Positions 10,043-20,086 of a stretch of 64,000 nt of DNA are shown in pieces. The notes under the pieces are model-generated. The model saw nothing but the letters and a program-made list of their open reading frames with translations. It ran no database searches and was not told where the DNA came from. Source of the stretch: Actinomycetota bacterium. Lineage in GTDB: Bacteria > Actinomycetota > CADDZG01 > JAHWKV01. The DNA is taken from the NCBI GenBank assembly GCA_030447305.1, contig JAUJPC010000002.1, positions 62,001-126,000 of the forward strand, read 5' to 3'. The position numbers were made by a program, and so were the translations under genes. Every line of letters begins with the position of its first letter. The first letter of the stretch is position 1.

Positions 10043-10995
10043 GAGACGGCGCATCCCCGGTGCTTCTGATCCTTCGGGCGCTGGGCCTGGGCGACTTTCT
10101 GACCGGGGTGCCGGCCTACCGGGCGCTGGCCGAGGCGTTTCCCGATCACCGAATCCTGCTGGCGGCTCCGGCCGTCCTTGGACCGCTTGCCGCGCTCACC
10201 GGAGTCATCGACGAGCTGCTGACCTGCGGGCCCCTGGAGCCTCTTCCGGACGGCTTTCCGCCGCCGGACGTCGCAGTGAACCTTCATGGCAAGGGCCCTC
10301 AGAGCCATCGGATACTCCTGACCGCCGGCCCGGGGCGGATGATCGCCTTTGAGTCGGCCGAGATCCCCGAGACTGCAGGTGCGCCACACTGGCGGGCCGG
10401 GGAGCACGAGGTGCACCGGTGGACCCGGCTGCTCCGGGAGGAGGGAGTGCCCTGTGATCCCACGCGGCTGGATCTGCCGGTCCCGGAGATCGACGTCGAC
10501 CCGTCGCTTGCCGGGACGACGATCATTCACCCGGGAGCAGCAAGTAGGGCAAGGCGCTGGCCGGTCGAGCGGTGGGCCGAGGTTGCAAGGTCGGAGATGG
10601 CGCAGGGCCGGAACGTCGTGGTGACCGGAGGGCCCCATGAACGTGAGCTGGCAAACCGGCTGGCGGCCCTGGCCGGCCTCCCCCCCGGTTCAGTGCTGGC
10701 GGGAAGCACCGACGTGCTCACCATGACGGCAGTGGTCGCCGGAGCGGCGAGGGTGTTGTGCGCCGACACCGGCGTGGCCCACCTGGCCACCGCCACGGGA
10801 ACGCCTTCTGTAGTCCTTTTCGGCCCGACTTCACCCAGTGCATGGGGGCCTCCGCCCGACCGTCCGTGGCACCGGCCGCTCTGGACCGGGACTCTCGGGG
10901 ATCCGCTTGCCGACCTTACCGATCGGGGGCTTCTGCAGATCCAGGTCGAGGATGTGCTCAAGGACCTGGACTGTCTGCCGGACAGACCGGCTTAA
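10030..10995 (+). CDS. Glycosyltransferase family 9
   Basis: LLILRALGLGDFLTGVPAYRAL; IIHPGAASRARRWP; CADTGVAHLATATGTPSVVLFGPT. GTG start overlapping SDR end. Confidence 0.87.
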   Translation: MLAVGDGASPVLLILRALGLGDFLTGVPAYRALAEAFPDHRILLAAPAVLGPLAALTGVIDELLTCGPLEPLPDGFPPPDVAVNLHGKGPQSHRILLTAGPGRMIAFESAEIPETAGAPHWRAGEHEVHRWTRLLREEGVPCDPTRLDLPVPEIDVDPSLAGTTIIHPGAASRARRWPVERWAEVARSEMAQGRNVVVTGGPHERELANRLAALAGLPPGSVLAGSTDVLTMTAVVAGAARVLCADTGVAHLATATGTPSVVLFGPTSPSAWGPPPDRPWHRPLWTGTLGDPLADLTDRGLLQIQVEDVLKDLDCLPDRPA

Positions 10996-11009
10996 GCGTT
11001 AGGCATTGC

Positions 11010-11396
11010 TCAATCCACGGTTAGCTGTTCGGCCCACCGGCGCACCGTTGCCATTAGCTGAAGAGCGGCCCTACGATCCAATGGTTCGACTACCCCGCCG
11101 AGCGGATAGCGCTCCAGGACCGAGTACGGACCTAACTGCACCACTGACTCCAACTCCTTTGGAAATTCGATGCCCAGTTCACAAACTTGGGTGATGAGGG
11201 CTGCAATCTCGTGCGTCTTGCGAACTCGCACCTCGTTGAGGGCGAGCACTGCCTTCAGGTACTTCTCAACCGCCTGCTGCGCGTGGAATCCTACGCCCGA
11301 GTCGGCAACGTCTTCCATGGGCGCAAGCTTGGCCGCGATTACCTCGTCGTCGCGTCCCTTGCTGAGATACAGAAGTGCCAGGTCATGCGGCGTCAT
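11010..11396 (-). CDS. HEPN-domain protein (putative toxin RNase)
   Basis: Four-helix HEPN-like sequence FHAQQAVEKYLKAVLALNEVRVRKTHEIAALI with R-x4-H (RVRKTH). Start overlaps hsdR stop. Confidence 0.85.
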   Translation of the reverse strand: MTPHDLALLYLSKGRDDEVIAAKLAPMEDVADSGVGFHAQQAVEKYLKAVLALNEVRVRKTHEIAALITQVCELGIEFPKELESVVQLGPYSVLERYPLGGVVEPLDRRAALQLMATVRRWAEQLTVD

Positions 11397-14300
11397 AGAC
11401 TGTGCGTCCGTCGACCAGGGCTTCGTTGATCACATGTCCAACCACGTGGCCCCAGTCGTTGACGTCCTGCTGAGAAACCAGCACCAAATCTGCCGAGACA
11501 CCGAGGGCGCCGATGGCCGAGGACCCCTGGGCCATCTGCCGGCGCAGATTCTCCACTTGATCCAGCACAACCAGCAGGTCCAGGTCGCTGTCAGCCGTCA
11601 TCTCGTTTCGAGCTCCCGAACCGAACAGAATCACCTTGCGCGGCTTCAGTTCCTTAACTATAGCGTCCACTACTACATCTAGCATGGCAGGGGGCTTGGG
11701 CCCCGGAGGAGCCTTTTCAACGGTCTTTGTGTACTGCTGGAAGAGCCAGTCGTTAAAGAACTTTCCGAAGCGTTCGTCGTCGGTCACGCGCTTGTAGAAG
11801 TCGAAGTTGGTTTCCACCATCTCTTGAAGGCGGTCGGTAACGACGTGATCGAAGGTCAGCCGGGCGTTATCGGGAGTGTTCGCTCTGACGCTTGCCTCGA
11901 GGGCCGGGTCGTCTGCCAGGCGCCTGAGCAGCTCCTCTACAAAGACACGGTCCTTTTCTTCGAAGTCGGTTCCAAAGCGTTCATTTAGTTCCTGGATGAT
12001 CTGAGACAGGGGCTCCAACGCGGGCAACGGTTGAACGAACGCCCCGGTTCCGGATATCGGCTTCAGTCGCCCATCCTCACCTCCGAGGGCTATCGAACCG
12101 TGCGATGACTCCTGAATCCTGAAGGAATCCATCTCGATGGCTCCCTGGACCTCCATCGGAAGCGGTGATCCGGAATCCGCCAGCTTGCGCAAGAGGTGCC
12201 GGCTGAACTGGTAAAGCTTCTCCAGATCGGCGTCGACAAACGTGGCAATCTGCGTGAGGAAGGAGTAGAGCCGGACGTAGCCGGACGTCTGGCTTTTGAA
12301 ATCGGCCTGCTCCTCAACACTGAGTTGCCTGAAGCGCTCGGCCGGCTCGCTAAACAACTGGTAGAGGGTGTCCTGACCTTCTTTTGTGCCGAAGTATGCC
12401 AGGGCGAACGCATCGAGGTCTGCTTGATCGAACACCCCCGTGTCGAGCAGTTTGCGCTGGTGGTCGTACAGCAGGTTCGGGTCAGTGCCCTCAGAGAGGA
12501 TGGTCTTCTCGTAGTAGGGCTCGAACGCTGCTTGTATCTCCTCCGCTTCATTGGCAAAGTCCAGGACGAGTGTCTCTTCCTTGTCCGGATGGACGCGGTT
12601 CAGGCGGGAAAGCGTCTGCACCGCATGGAGCCCATGAAGCTTCTTGTCCACATACATCGTGTGAAGCAGCGGCTCGTCGAAGCCGGTCTGGAACTTTTCC
12701 GCCACCACCAGGAAGCGGTAGTCCTGCTGTTTGAAAACCGTGGCTGTCTGAGTTTCGGCAAAACCGTTCAGCTGAGGCTCGGTGTACTCGGTGGCCCCAT
12801 CTGCGACGGAACCGGAGAAAGCGACCAGCGCCTTGTACCCCATGCCTTGCTGTTTGAGGCTCTGCTGAAGGGCTTTGAAGGTACGGACGGCGTGCAGCCG
12901 GGAACGGGTCACGACCATCGCCTTGGCTCGTCCTGCGATGCGATGAGCAGAGTGCTGGTGGAAGTGCTCGGCAATGATCTCGACCTTTTCGCCGATTGAG
13001 TGCTCATGCAGATCGACGAAGCGGCGGGCCAGATAGCCTGCCTTCGACCGGTCGTAGTGAGGGTCGTCCTGGATCCTTTTAAGTAGGCTCCAGTAGACAC
13101 GGTAGGTGGTGTAGTTGTTGAGAACGTCGAGGATGAACCCCTCTTCTATGGCCTGCCGCATGGAGTAGAGCGAGAAGGGCGTAAAGCTACCGTCCGGCTG
13201 CCTGGTGCCAAACAGCTCCATAGTCTTTTGCTTGGGAGTTGCGGTGAACGCGAAAAGCGACAGGTTCTCTACCGGCCCACGGGAGCGCATTACCTGCTCC
13301 ATGCGGTCCTGCGCATCAGGCTCCTCAACGGCGTCCTCGTGCTCGGCCTCCTCGAGAGAACCGGCCGCCAGCACCCGTTTCAGCGGGCTGGTGGTTTCGC
13401 CCGATTGAGATGAATGGGCCTCGTCGATGATCACGGCAAACCGCTTACCCGGGAGCCTGGCGACGTCATCGACGATCTGCGGAAACTTCTGCAGTGTCGT
13501 AACGATGATGGTCTTGCCGGACTCGAGGGCTTCCTTCAGCTGGCGTGAGGTCTTGTCGATGTTCTCCACGACCCCGACCGTCTGCTCGAACTGGCGAATG
13601 GTTCGCTGAAGCTGCCGGTCCAGCACCCTGCGGTCGGTAATGACGATGATGGAATCGAACACCCGGCGGTCCTCGATGTCGTGGAGCACCGACAGTTGGT
13701 GCGCGAGCCATGAGATGGAGTTGGACTTGCCGCTTCCCGCCGAGTGCTGGATGAGATATCTATTTCCCGTTCCATTGGCGCGGGCGTGGTCGACGAGGCC
13801 GCGGACGGCATCCAACTGGTGGTATCTGGGAAAGATCTGAGTCTTCTTGCCGGTCTTGCGGCCCTTGTCGTCCTCCTCTTCCACCACGTGGATGAATCGC
13901 TGGATGAGCTCGACGATGGAGTCCTTGGACCACACGTGCTCCCACAGATATCTGGTCGCGAACCCGTGGATGTCCGGCGGGTTGCCGGCTCCGCCGTACT
14001 TGCCCTTGTTGAACGGCAGAAACCGGGTCTTGCCTCCCTGAAGGTGTGTAGTCACATAGACCAGTTCCGGATCGACGGCAAAGTGGGCCAGACAGTGCCC
14101 AAACGTAAGAAGCTTCTCCTTGGGGTCCCGGTCCTTCTGGTATTGGGCGATGGCGTGCCGGTAGTTCTGCCCGTTGAGAGGGTTTTTGAGCTCCGCGGTG
14201 AAGATGGGCAGGCCGTTGAGAAAGATGGCGACGTCGATGGAGTTGGTGTTCTTGGTGCTGTAGCGGAGTTGGCGGACGATGGTGAAGATGTTGGCCTCGT

Positions 14301-14712
14301 AGAGCGTCTGAAGATCAGGGTTCAGTCCGCTCGACGGCCGAAAGTAGGCAAGGTTTAAGGCCACCCCCATGTCCTTGATGCCCTTGCGGAGGACGTCCAG
14401 GACGCCACGCTTCTCCACCTCCTGAGAGAGCCGCTTGAGGAACTTGTCGCGTACGTCGGCTCCGTAATGCTTGTTGAGCTGGGTCCATTTCTTCGGCTGC
14501 GTTGCCTGGATGAAGGCGATGGTCATGCCCGAGTCGAGGGCTAGTGATATGTCGTAGTCGCCGGGCCGGCGCCTGCGAAAGCCCCCGGGGATGTAGGAGC
14601 CGTATGCGGCAACGGGTTCCGCGAGGCCCTTAAACTCCCTGTCTTCATCCGGGCCGCCGGCCAACAGGGCCGCCTCGACGGAGGTCTCGAAGTTCTTCTC
14701 TGAGATGTCCAC
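11383..14712 (-). CDS. hsdR: Type I restriction endonuclease R subunit with C-terminal MNT nucleotidyltransferase domain
   Basis: AELKNPLNGQN nuclease region, QHSAGSGKSNSISWL Walker A, IIDEAHSSQSGE; C-terminus VILFGSGARNEMTADSDLDLLVV is an MNT GSx10DxD motif. Confidence 0.92.
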   Translation of the reverse strand: MDISEKNFETSVEAALLAGGPDEDREFKGLAEPVAAYGSYIPGGFRRRRPGDYDISLALDSGMTIAFIQATQPKKWTQLNKHYGADVRDKFLKRLSQEVEKRGVLDVLRKGIKDMGVALNLAYFRPSSGLNPDLQTLYEANIFTIVRQLRYSTKNTNSIDVAIFLNGLPIFTAELKNPLNGQNYRHAIAQYQKDRDPKEKLLTFGHCLAHFAVDPELVYVTTHLQGGKTRFLPFNKGKYGGAGNPPDIHGFATRYLWEHVWSKDSIVELIQRFIHVVEEEDDKGRKTGKKTQIFPRYHQLDAVRGLVDHARANGTGNRYLIQHSAGSGKSNSISWLAHQLSVLHDIEDRRVFDSIIVITDRRVLDRQLQRTIRQFEQTVGVVENIDKTSRQLKEALESGKTIIVTTLQKFPQIVDDVARLPGKRFAVIIDEAHSSQSGETTSPLKRVLAAGSLEEAEHEDAVEEPDAQDRMEQVMRSRGPVENLSLFAFTATPKQKTMELFGTRQPDGSFTPFSLYSMRQAIEEGFILDVLNNYTTYRVYWSLLKRIQDDPHYDRSKAGYLARRFVDLHEHSIGEKVEIIAEHFHQHSAHRIAGRAKAMVVTRSRLHAVRTFKALQQSLKQQGMGYKALVAFSGSVADGATEYTEPQLNGFAETQTATVFKQQDYRFLVVAEKFQTGFDEPLLHTMYVDKKLHGLHAVQTLSRLNRVHPDKEETLVLDFANEAEEIQAAFEPYYEKTILSEGTDPNLLYDHQRKLLDTGVFDQADLDAFALAYFGTKEGQDTLYQLFSEPAERFRQLSVEEQADFKSQTSGYVRLYSFLTQIATFVDADLEKLYQFSRHLLRKLADSGSPLPMEVQGAIEMDSFRIQESSHGSIALGGEDGRLKPISGTGAFVQPLPALEPLSQIIQELNERFGTDFEEKDRVFVEELLRRLADDPALEASVRANTPDNARLTFDHVVTDRLQEMVETNFDFYKRVTDDERFGKFFNDWLFQQYTKTVEKAPPGPKPPAMLDVVVDAIVKELKPRKVILFGSGARNEMTADSDLDLLVVLDQVENLRRQMAQGSSAIGALGVSADLVLVSQQDVNDWGHVVGHVINEALVDGRTVYDAA

Positions 14713-14715
14713 GCC

Positions 14716-15234
14716 TCAGGCCGCCTTGGAGACGTCGATTTGTCCGGTCACCGCGGCAGTGATGAGGGCGGAGCGGTATTCGCGCAGCAGGACAATTACG
14801 TTGATCACGTGCCGCGTAAGGCGCCCCGTCCACTCGTTAAGATTGCCGATCTGGGCCAGAATCTCCTTCTGCTCATCGTGTGATGGAAGCGGGCAGAGGA
14901 TCTGTTTAAAGTCGTGCCAGTACAGTCGGTTTCTGTCCATAACGATTCCATGTGATCTACGGTTGACCTCATTCTTGGCGTCTGACGTTCGAAACAGTTC
15001 CGCGAAGTAGGCAGTCGCCACGCCAGGGAAAGGTTCGGCGACCGTGTAATCAGTGCTGACTAATCCATCAGTCGGGGCAACGCCCACCGCCCCTTGCCAC
15101 ATTCGCATTTTGTTGAAGACTAGATCGCCGCGCCGAGCGACTTTTAGTGTGCCTAAGTCAGCGGCTACTCTTTCGATTCTGCTGTCTAGAAACTCACGCC
15201 GTGTCACTCCGCTCACCAAGGAAACCTCTAACAT
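14716..15234 (-). pseudogene. hsdS: HsdS second half (TRD2 + C-terminal helices), frame-displaced from 15348-15968
   Basis: LPSHDEQKEILAQIGNLNEW...YRSALITAAVTGQIDV; the same frame reads upstream without stop as ...GPLPPNWAVRRAGLLFRERDERGEPDLPMLEVSLVSG. Confidence 0.8.
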
Positions 15235-15347
15235 TGGAAGGTCTGGTTCTCCTCGTTCGTCCCGTTCTCTGAAGAGTAGTCCCGCGCGGCGAACGGCCCA
15301 ATTGGGCGGTAGTGGGCCGAACCAGACGACGTCCCGCCCATCGGTAG

Positions 15348-15968
15348 CTAGGCGCTCCTCCCCCGCCCGGTCAAGAGTCCACGGATGCTGATCTCTTGTT
15401 GTTGCCGAAGGAGCTCCAGAAGCGCCTGCTGTTTTTCAATCAGTGTGTCTATCTGGGTGGCCTTTTCGTCCAGAAACCGCACGATCGTCCTTTGCTGTTT
15501 TCTCGAAGGCAACACGATTGGCGTATCTCCGAGCTCCTGATGACCAAGGGCGAATCGAGTGACCCCGTTAGCACGTGAAGCGAAATGAGCCCGAACGAGT
15601 TCGCTCTTGAGCGCCCAGAACAAGTATTTGGGCTCAACCTGTGAGGACACTGGCCGAACCACCGAAAGGTGATAGCCGCAGAGAACACGGTCCAAAGTCT
15701 CAGATACCAAAGCTGGCACGCCAATGTCCTCAGCGGTTTCTGAGTCCTTTGTGATCAGCACATCGCCACCTCTCAGGCTGAATTGGATTACTTGGTCTCG
15801 AGTAGCAGTCGCCTGCATGAAGGAGAAATCGCTGCGAATAACGTCGTTGTGGTAGACGTCCGTGTAATTGCACAGGCCCACTGGGATGTCGCCTTCGACA
15901 GACTTCTTATCTACGTTGCTCGCCTTGATTTTCGTCAGGTTCTTGAGGCGAACCATTTCCCTTGTCAC
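15348..15968 (-). pseudogene. hsdS: HsdS first half (TRD1 + central conserved region), truncated by apparent frameshift
   Basis: VLPSRKQQRTIVRFLDEKATQIDTLIEKQQALLELLRQQQEISIRGLLTG then stop; continuation lies in another frame. Confidence 0.82.
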
Positions 15969-17461
15969 GACGTGACCTCGCTCAGCAGCTGAAGAATCTC
16001 CTTCTCCAGCGTCTTGATGTCCGCCTTGATCTCCTCCAGTGGACGGGGTGGCTGGTAGACGTAGAAGTAACGGTTGAAGTTGATCTCGTAACCGATTTTC
16101 CCTACCTCTCCGTCTTTCTGATCTCTGACGGACTCGTTGATCCAGGCGTCCGGCAGGTAGGGCTTCACCTCTCGCTCGAAGAAGTCGTATACGCTCTCGT
16201 CCAGCGGCACTATCTCGTGGTCCCTAAGGTCTGGATCGAGCTCTGGAGCGCCGTCCGGGTTGAAACAAATCGCTGCTTCCTCGTCCCTCTCCGAGAGAGC
16301 CGCCAGGATTGCCTTCTTCATTGGGGCGCCCAGCTTGATGCCGGCGCTCTTTGCCGCCGTGTTGAGCGCCGCAACAAACTCATCCCGGCCGAGGAAGAGG
16401 GTGCCCGGCATGGTGGCAAGCATCTCCTTGATCTGCTTCTGTACCGCCAGCCCGGCCGCCTCTTCGGCCGCTTTAGCCGCCGGATCCTTTTTCTTGCTGA
16501 TCGCCAAACCAGCAAACGCTTTCTGATCCTCCAGTCGGGCGATTCGCTCAGAGCTCGCCTGGAAGTTCAGCCGGAGAGGGCGTTCGACCTGGATCTTGCG
16601 GTAGCCGAAGTAGCTCGTGTCGAAGATCTTGGAGCCTTCGGCCTCCTCAAACTTCTCGTGGAGTGCGACTATCTGCCTCCGGTGCTCAGGAGCGATTTCA
16701 CGGCGCTTGTCGCCCAGGCTTCGTCGCATCGGGGTCCACAACTTGGTGGCGTTGATGAGTTGAACCTTGCCTTTGCGCTCGGGCGCCTTGCGATTGCTCA
16801 CTATCCACACGTAGGTGGCTATGCCGGTGTTGTAGAAGAGCTGCTCGGGGAGAGCGACGATGGCCTCGAGCCAGTCGTTCTCGATGATCCATCGGCGGAT
16901 CTCGCTTTCACCGCTTCCCGCGTCGCCGGTGAACAGGGGAGAGCCGTTCATGATGATGGCCAGGCGCCCCCCTCCATCCTCCACGGCATTCATGCGGGAG
17001 GCCATGTGTTGAAGAAACAGCATCTGTCCGTCGGAGATGCGTGGCAGCCCGGCCGAGAACCTCCCCGCCGTGCCCCTTGAGAACTCATCGCGCACGGCGT
17101 CCTCATCACGTTTCCAATCCTTTCCGTAGGGAGGATTGGCAATCAGGTAGTCAAAGCTGCGGCCTGCGTGGCGGTCGTTGGAAAGGGTGGACCCAAAGGC
17201 GATGTTTTCGGCATCCCGGCCGCTCTCAGACTTCATGAACAGGTCTGATTTGCACACGGCGAAGGTCTCCGGGTTGACCTCTTGGCCGAACAGAAAGACA
17301 TCGGCCTGTGGATTTATGCCCTGGGCATCCGGAGTGCCGTTGATCCGGTCCTTGGCTATGGTTAGCATCCCGCCGGTTCCGCAGCACGGATCGCATATGG
17401 TGACCACTATGCCCGGTTCCCTGATCTTTTCCTTATCACCGGCGAGCAGTAGCTCCACCAT
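15965..17461 (-). pseudogene. hsdM: HsdM methyltransferase, C-terminal part with catalytic motifs
   Basis: DPCCGTGGMLTIAKD (SAM motif), YLIANPPYGKDWK (NPPY). N-terminus is in another frame (17461-18015). Confidence 0.9.
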
Positions 17462-18015
17462 CAGATGGACGACGTCCCTGGGCGTAAAGTGCTCGCCCGG
17501 GTTCTCGTTAAGCGCCCGTTGAACTTCCGGATCAGCTCCTCGAAGATGGTTCCCATCGTGGCGTTGTCGATCGTGTCGGGATGCAGATCCACCGCCCGAA
17601 ACCGCTCCACCACCTTGAACAGAAGGTCTGACTCATCGAGCTTGTCGATGGTGTTCTTGAAGTCAAAGCGTTCCAGCACCTCTCGCATGTTGGGAGAGAA
17701 GCCGCTCTGGTAATTGAGCAGGTTGGCGTGAAGGTTGGGGGCGTCGCCCAGGAGCTTGTCGAAGTCGTACAACGACGTGTTGTAGAAGGAAAAGCCCGAC
17801 TTTGAGCGGAGCAGTGCGTCCGGGTTATCCAGCCCTTTTTCTTTGAGGACAGCATTGGCCTCCAGCACCTTGGCTTTGGTGGGGGCCAGGACGCAGTCCA
17901 GCCGGCGCAGGACGGTGAGCGGAAGGATGACGTCCTGATACTTCCCTCGCTTGAACGTGTCCCGTATGAGGTCCGCCACTCCCCAGATGAAGCTGACGAT
18001 CTGGCTGTGGTTCAT
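17461..18015 (-). pseudogene. hsdM: HsdM N-terminal part, frame-displaced from 15965-17461
   Basis: IVSFIWGVADLIRDTFKRGKYQDVILPLTVLRRLDCVL, the canonical HsdM N-terminus, then aberrant tail GRLTRTRASTLRPGTSSI; the other frame reads ALNENPGEHFTPRDVVHLMVELL. Confidence 0.9.
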
Positions 18016-19241
18016 TCCGTTCCCTTGTCATGTTGCACACCGAGGATGATCTTCTCGAGAACTTTCAGACGATGATCTAGCCTTGCTCGCAATGGGTTAC
18101 GGATGGAAAACGCTCTGAACAACCCAATGGGAGGATCCTGGTTAAACTTCGCAATCTCCAGCGGCCTACTGCTCAAGGCCACAATTACGTGCCTTTCCCA
18201 TTCGCGGATATCCTCCTCCCCAGTGGGCATTCTGCCCGTGGCCGTCACGATGTCCCAATTCCGTGATGAACCAATCAGTTCCGCCGTGGCGTTCCGTAGC
18301 GCCAAACCTTCATCTAGCAACGACCGAAGGACTCCATCTAGTGTTTCTGGGTCTAGTGTTTCTGGGTCCGACATCAAGCTAGCGACCTTGCCCATGACTT
18401 CATCCCCCCTGAGGACCGCTTCCTCCTTAGAGATCACGTCATGAACGACCGAATCTTGACCAGTGGAACCGGGAGTATTCGAAGCAGGAGCCTGATTATG
18501 CGGATTTCGCTCTTCAATGAGGCTTTGAAGCTGACTCAGGCGGAAACGCAATAATTCCTCAGTACCTGCTGTCGTGCCACGGGTAAGCGAAGCCGAGAAC
18601 CGACTGAGCGCTTCTGGGTCGTTGCGAAGCGCATCTCGGACTTTAGCTTCCCACGCTTCGATCTCCTCCCGTGAGTACTCCAACACGGTCTTGCCGACCC
18701 GCCCACTTCGGACCGGATGGGGTCGAATGGACTCGCCTTCCACATTCAAGGTATTCAGTTGGCGGGAAGTTATCCGCCCAGCGTTCGCCGAGTTTAAGTT
18801 TGGATTTCGTCCAAAGCCATGAGCTTCCATGGTCTGATTGATTCGATCCAGATAGTCTCCAAGGACATCAGGGGCCAACCAACTCTCCGGAATAGTTTCG
18901 GGGTTTGACTTTGCCCACTTAACCGCGAGCCCTTCTTTCGGCGCGGTTTCCGTAGTTTGAGACCTCTTTTCCAACATCAACCCTATGAAGGCCAGAAACA
19001 CACAGACTGTTGCTAAGGTAAGTCCGACCTGACGCCATTCGTACAAGAAATTGAACACAGTCGGAATCAATGCGGCTATCTTGCGACGTGGAGCGGCATA
19101 AAACTCCCACGAAGAATGAATAGTCGGGATGCCGAAGAGAAGAAAACCAATAAGCCCTGAAACACCGAGAAACCCGAACGAACTCTTGACGAACCGCGCA
19201 AGTCCTCGCACGAGTCGGTTTGCCCAGGACGACGTTTCCAC
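18012..19241 (-). CDS. Two-TM membrane protein of unknown function, overlapping hsdM start
   Basis: 409-aa ORF with hydrophobic segments FLGVSGLIGFLLFGIP and VGLTLATVCVFLAFIGLML; 4-nt overlap with hsdM. Confidence 0.75.
   Translation of the reverse strand: METSSWANRLVRGLARFVKSSFGFLGVSGLIGFLLFGIPTIHSSWEFYAAPRRKIAALIPTVFNFLYEWRQVGLTLATVCVFLAFIGLMLEKRSQTTETAPKEGLAVKWAKSNPETIPESWLAPDVLGDYLDRINQTMEAHGFGRNPNLNSANAGRITSRQLNTLNVEGESIRPHPVRSGRVGKTVLEYSREEIEAWEAKVRDALRNDPEALSRFSASLTRGTTAGTEELLRFRLSQLQSLIEERNPHNQAPASNTPGSTGQDSVVHDVISKEEAVLRGDEVMGKVASLMSDPETLDPETLDGVLRSLLDEGLALRNATAELIGSSRNWDIVTATGRMPTGEEDIREWERHVIVALSSRPLEIAKFNQDPPIGLFRAFSIRNPLRARLDHRLKVLEKIILGVQHDKGTE
18337..18366. repeat. 15-bp tandem duplication (tctagtgtttctggg x2)
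   Basis: Perfect in-frame tandem copy encoding PETLD-PETLD in the membrane protein. Confidence 0.9.
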
Positions 19242-19398
19242 CGAACTAGGGTAAATCGACCGAATACATCGACAGCGTAATGTCGTCTATTGATTGCCTC
19301 AAAACGTGGCGGGACTAGGTCATCGTAGCGTCCGAGGACGACAGATCGGCGCTCAAATTGTCGGTGCCGGCCGATAGTCTCCGGTTGGGAGGTGTGAG

Positions 19399-20082
19399 AT
19401 GGCCGTAAGCATTCAACGCATGCCCGTGGAGGTTCGGCCTCGGGAGCGGCTGTTCCAGGTTGGATTGGGTGCTTTGAGCGATGCGGAGTTGGTCGCCCTG
19501 GTCATTGGAAGTGGAAGAAGAGGCGCCAGTGCAGTGGAAGTGGCCGGCGAGCTGTTAGCAGAGCTTGGCTCCTTGACTGTGCTGTCCAGGGCTCGGCCGG
19601 AGGAGCTTTCTCGAATCTCGGCTGTCGGCTGCGCAAAGGCGGCAAGCCTCGTGGCGGCCTTCGAGCTGGGCCGGCGCGCTGAGGCTCGCACCGCAGCTCC
19701 ACCTCGGATCGGCGGTCCGGCGGACATAGCCATTGCGGTCCGTCCGCATGTCGCCGAGCCGCGCCAGGAAGAGGTCTTCCTTGTGGTTCTGGGAGGCGGA
19801 AATCGCATACGTAGAGTGGTACGGCTGGCGTGCGGAGGTTCGAGTGACTGTGGCATTCGGGTTCGGGATGTCCTTACGGCGGCATTCCGACACGGGGCCA
19901 CCGCCCTCGCTTTGGCGCACTCTCATCCCTCAGGGGATCCGGCGCCCAGCTCCGAGGATGTCGCATTGACGAGGGAATTACGGAAAGCCTCGGATCAGGT
20001 GGGCCTTCGGCTGGCCGACCATGTCATCGTGGCAGGGACCAGGTGGGCAAGCCTTCGAGCTCTGGGTTATCTGGACCCGTAA
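19399..20082 (+). CDS. radC: RadC family JAB-domain protein
   Basis: RPRERLFQVGLGALSDAELVALVIGSG; ALAHSHPSGDPAPSSEDVALTREL. Confidence 0.9.
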   Translation: MAVSIQRMPVEVRPRERLFQVGLGALSDAELVALVIGSGRRGASAVEVAGELLAELGSLTVLSRARPEELSRISAVGCAKAASLVAAFELGRRAEARTAAPPRIGGPADIAIAVRPHVAEPRQEEVFLVVLGGGNRIRRVVRLACGGSSDCGIRVRDVLTAAFRHGATALALAHSHPSGDPAPSSEDVALTRELRKASDQVGLRLADHVIVAGTRWASLRALGYLDP

Positions 20083-20086
20083 TCAT

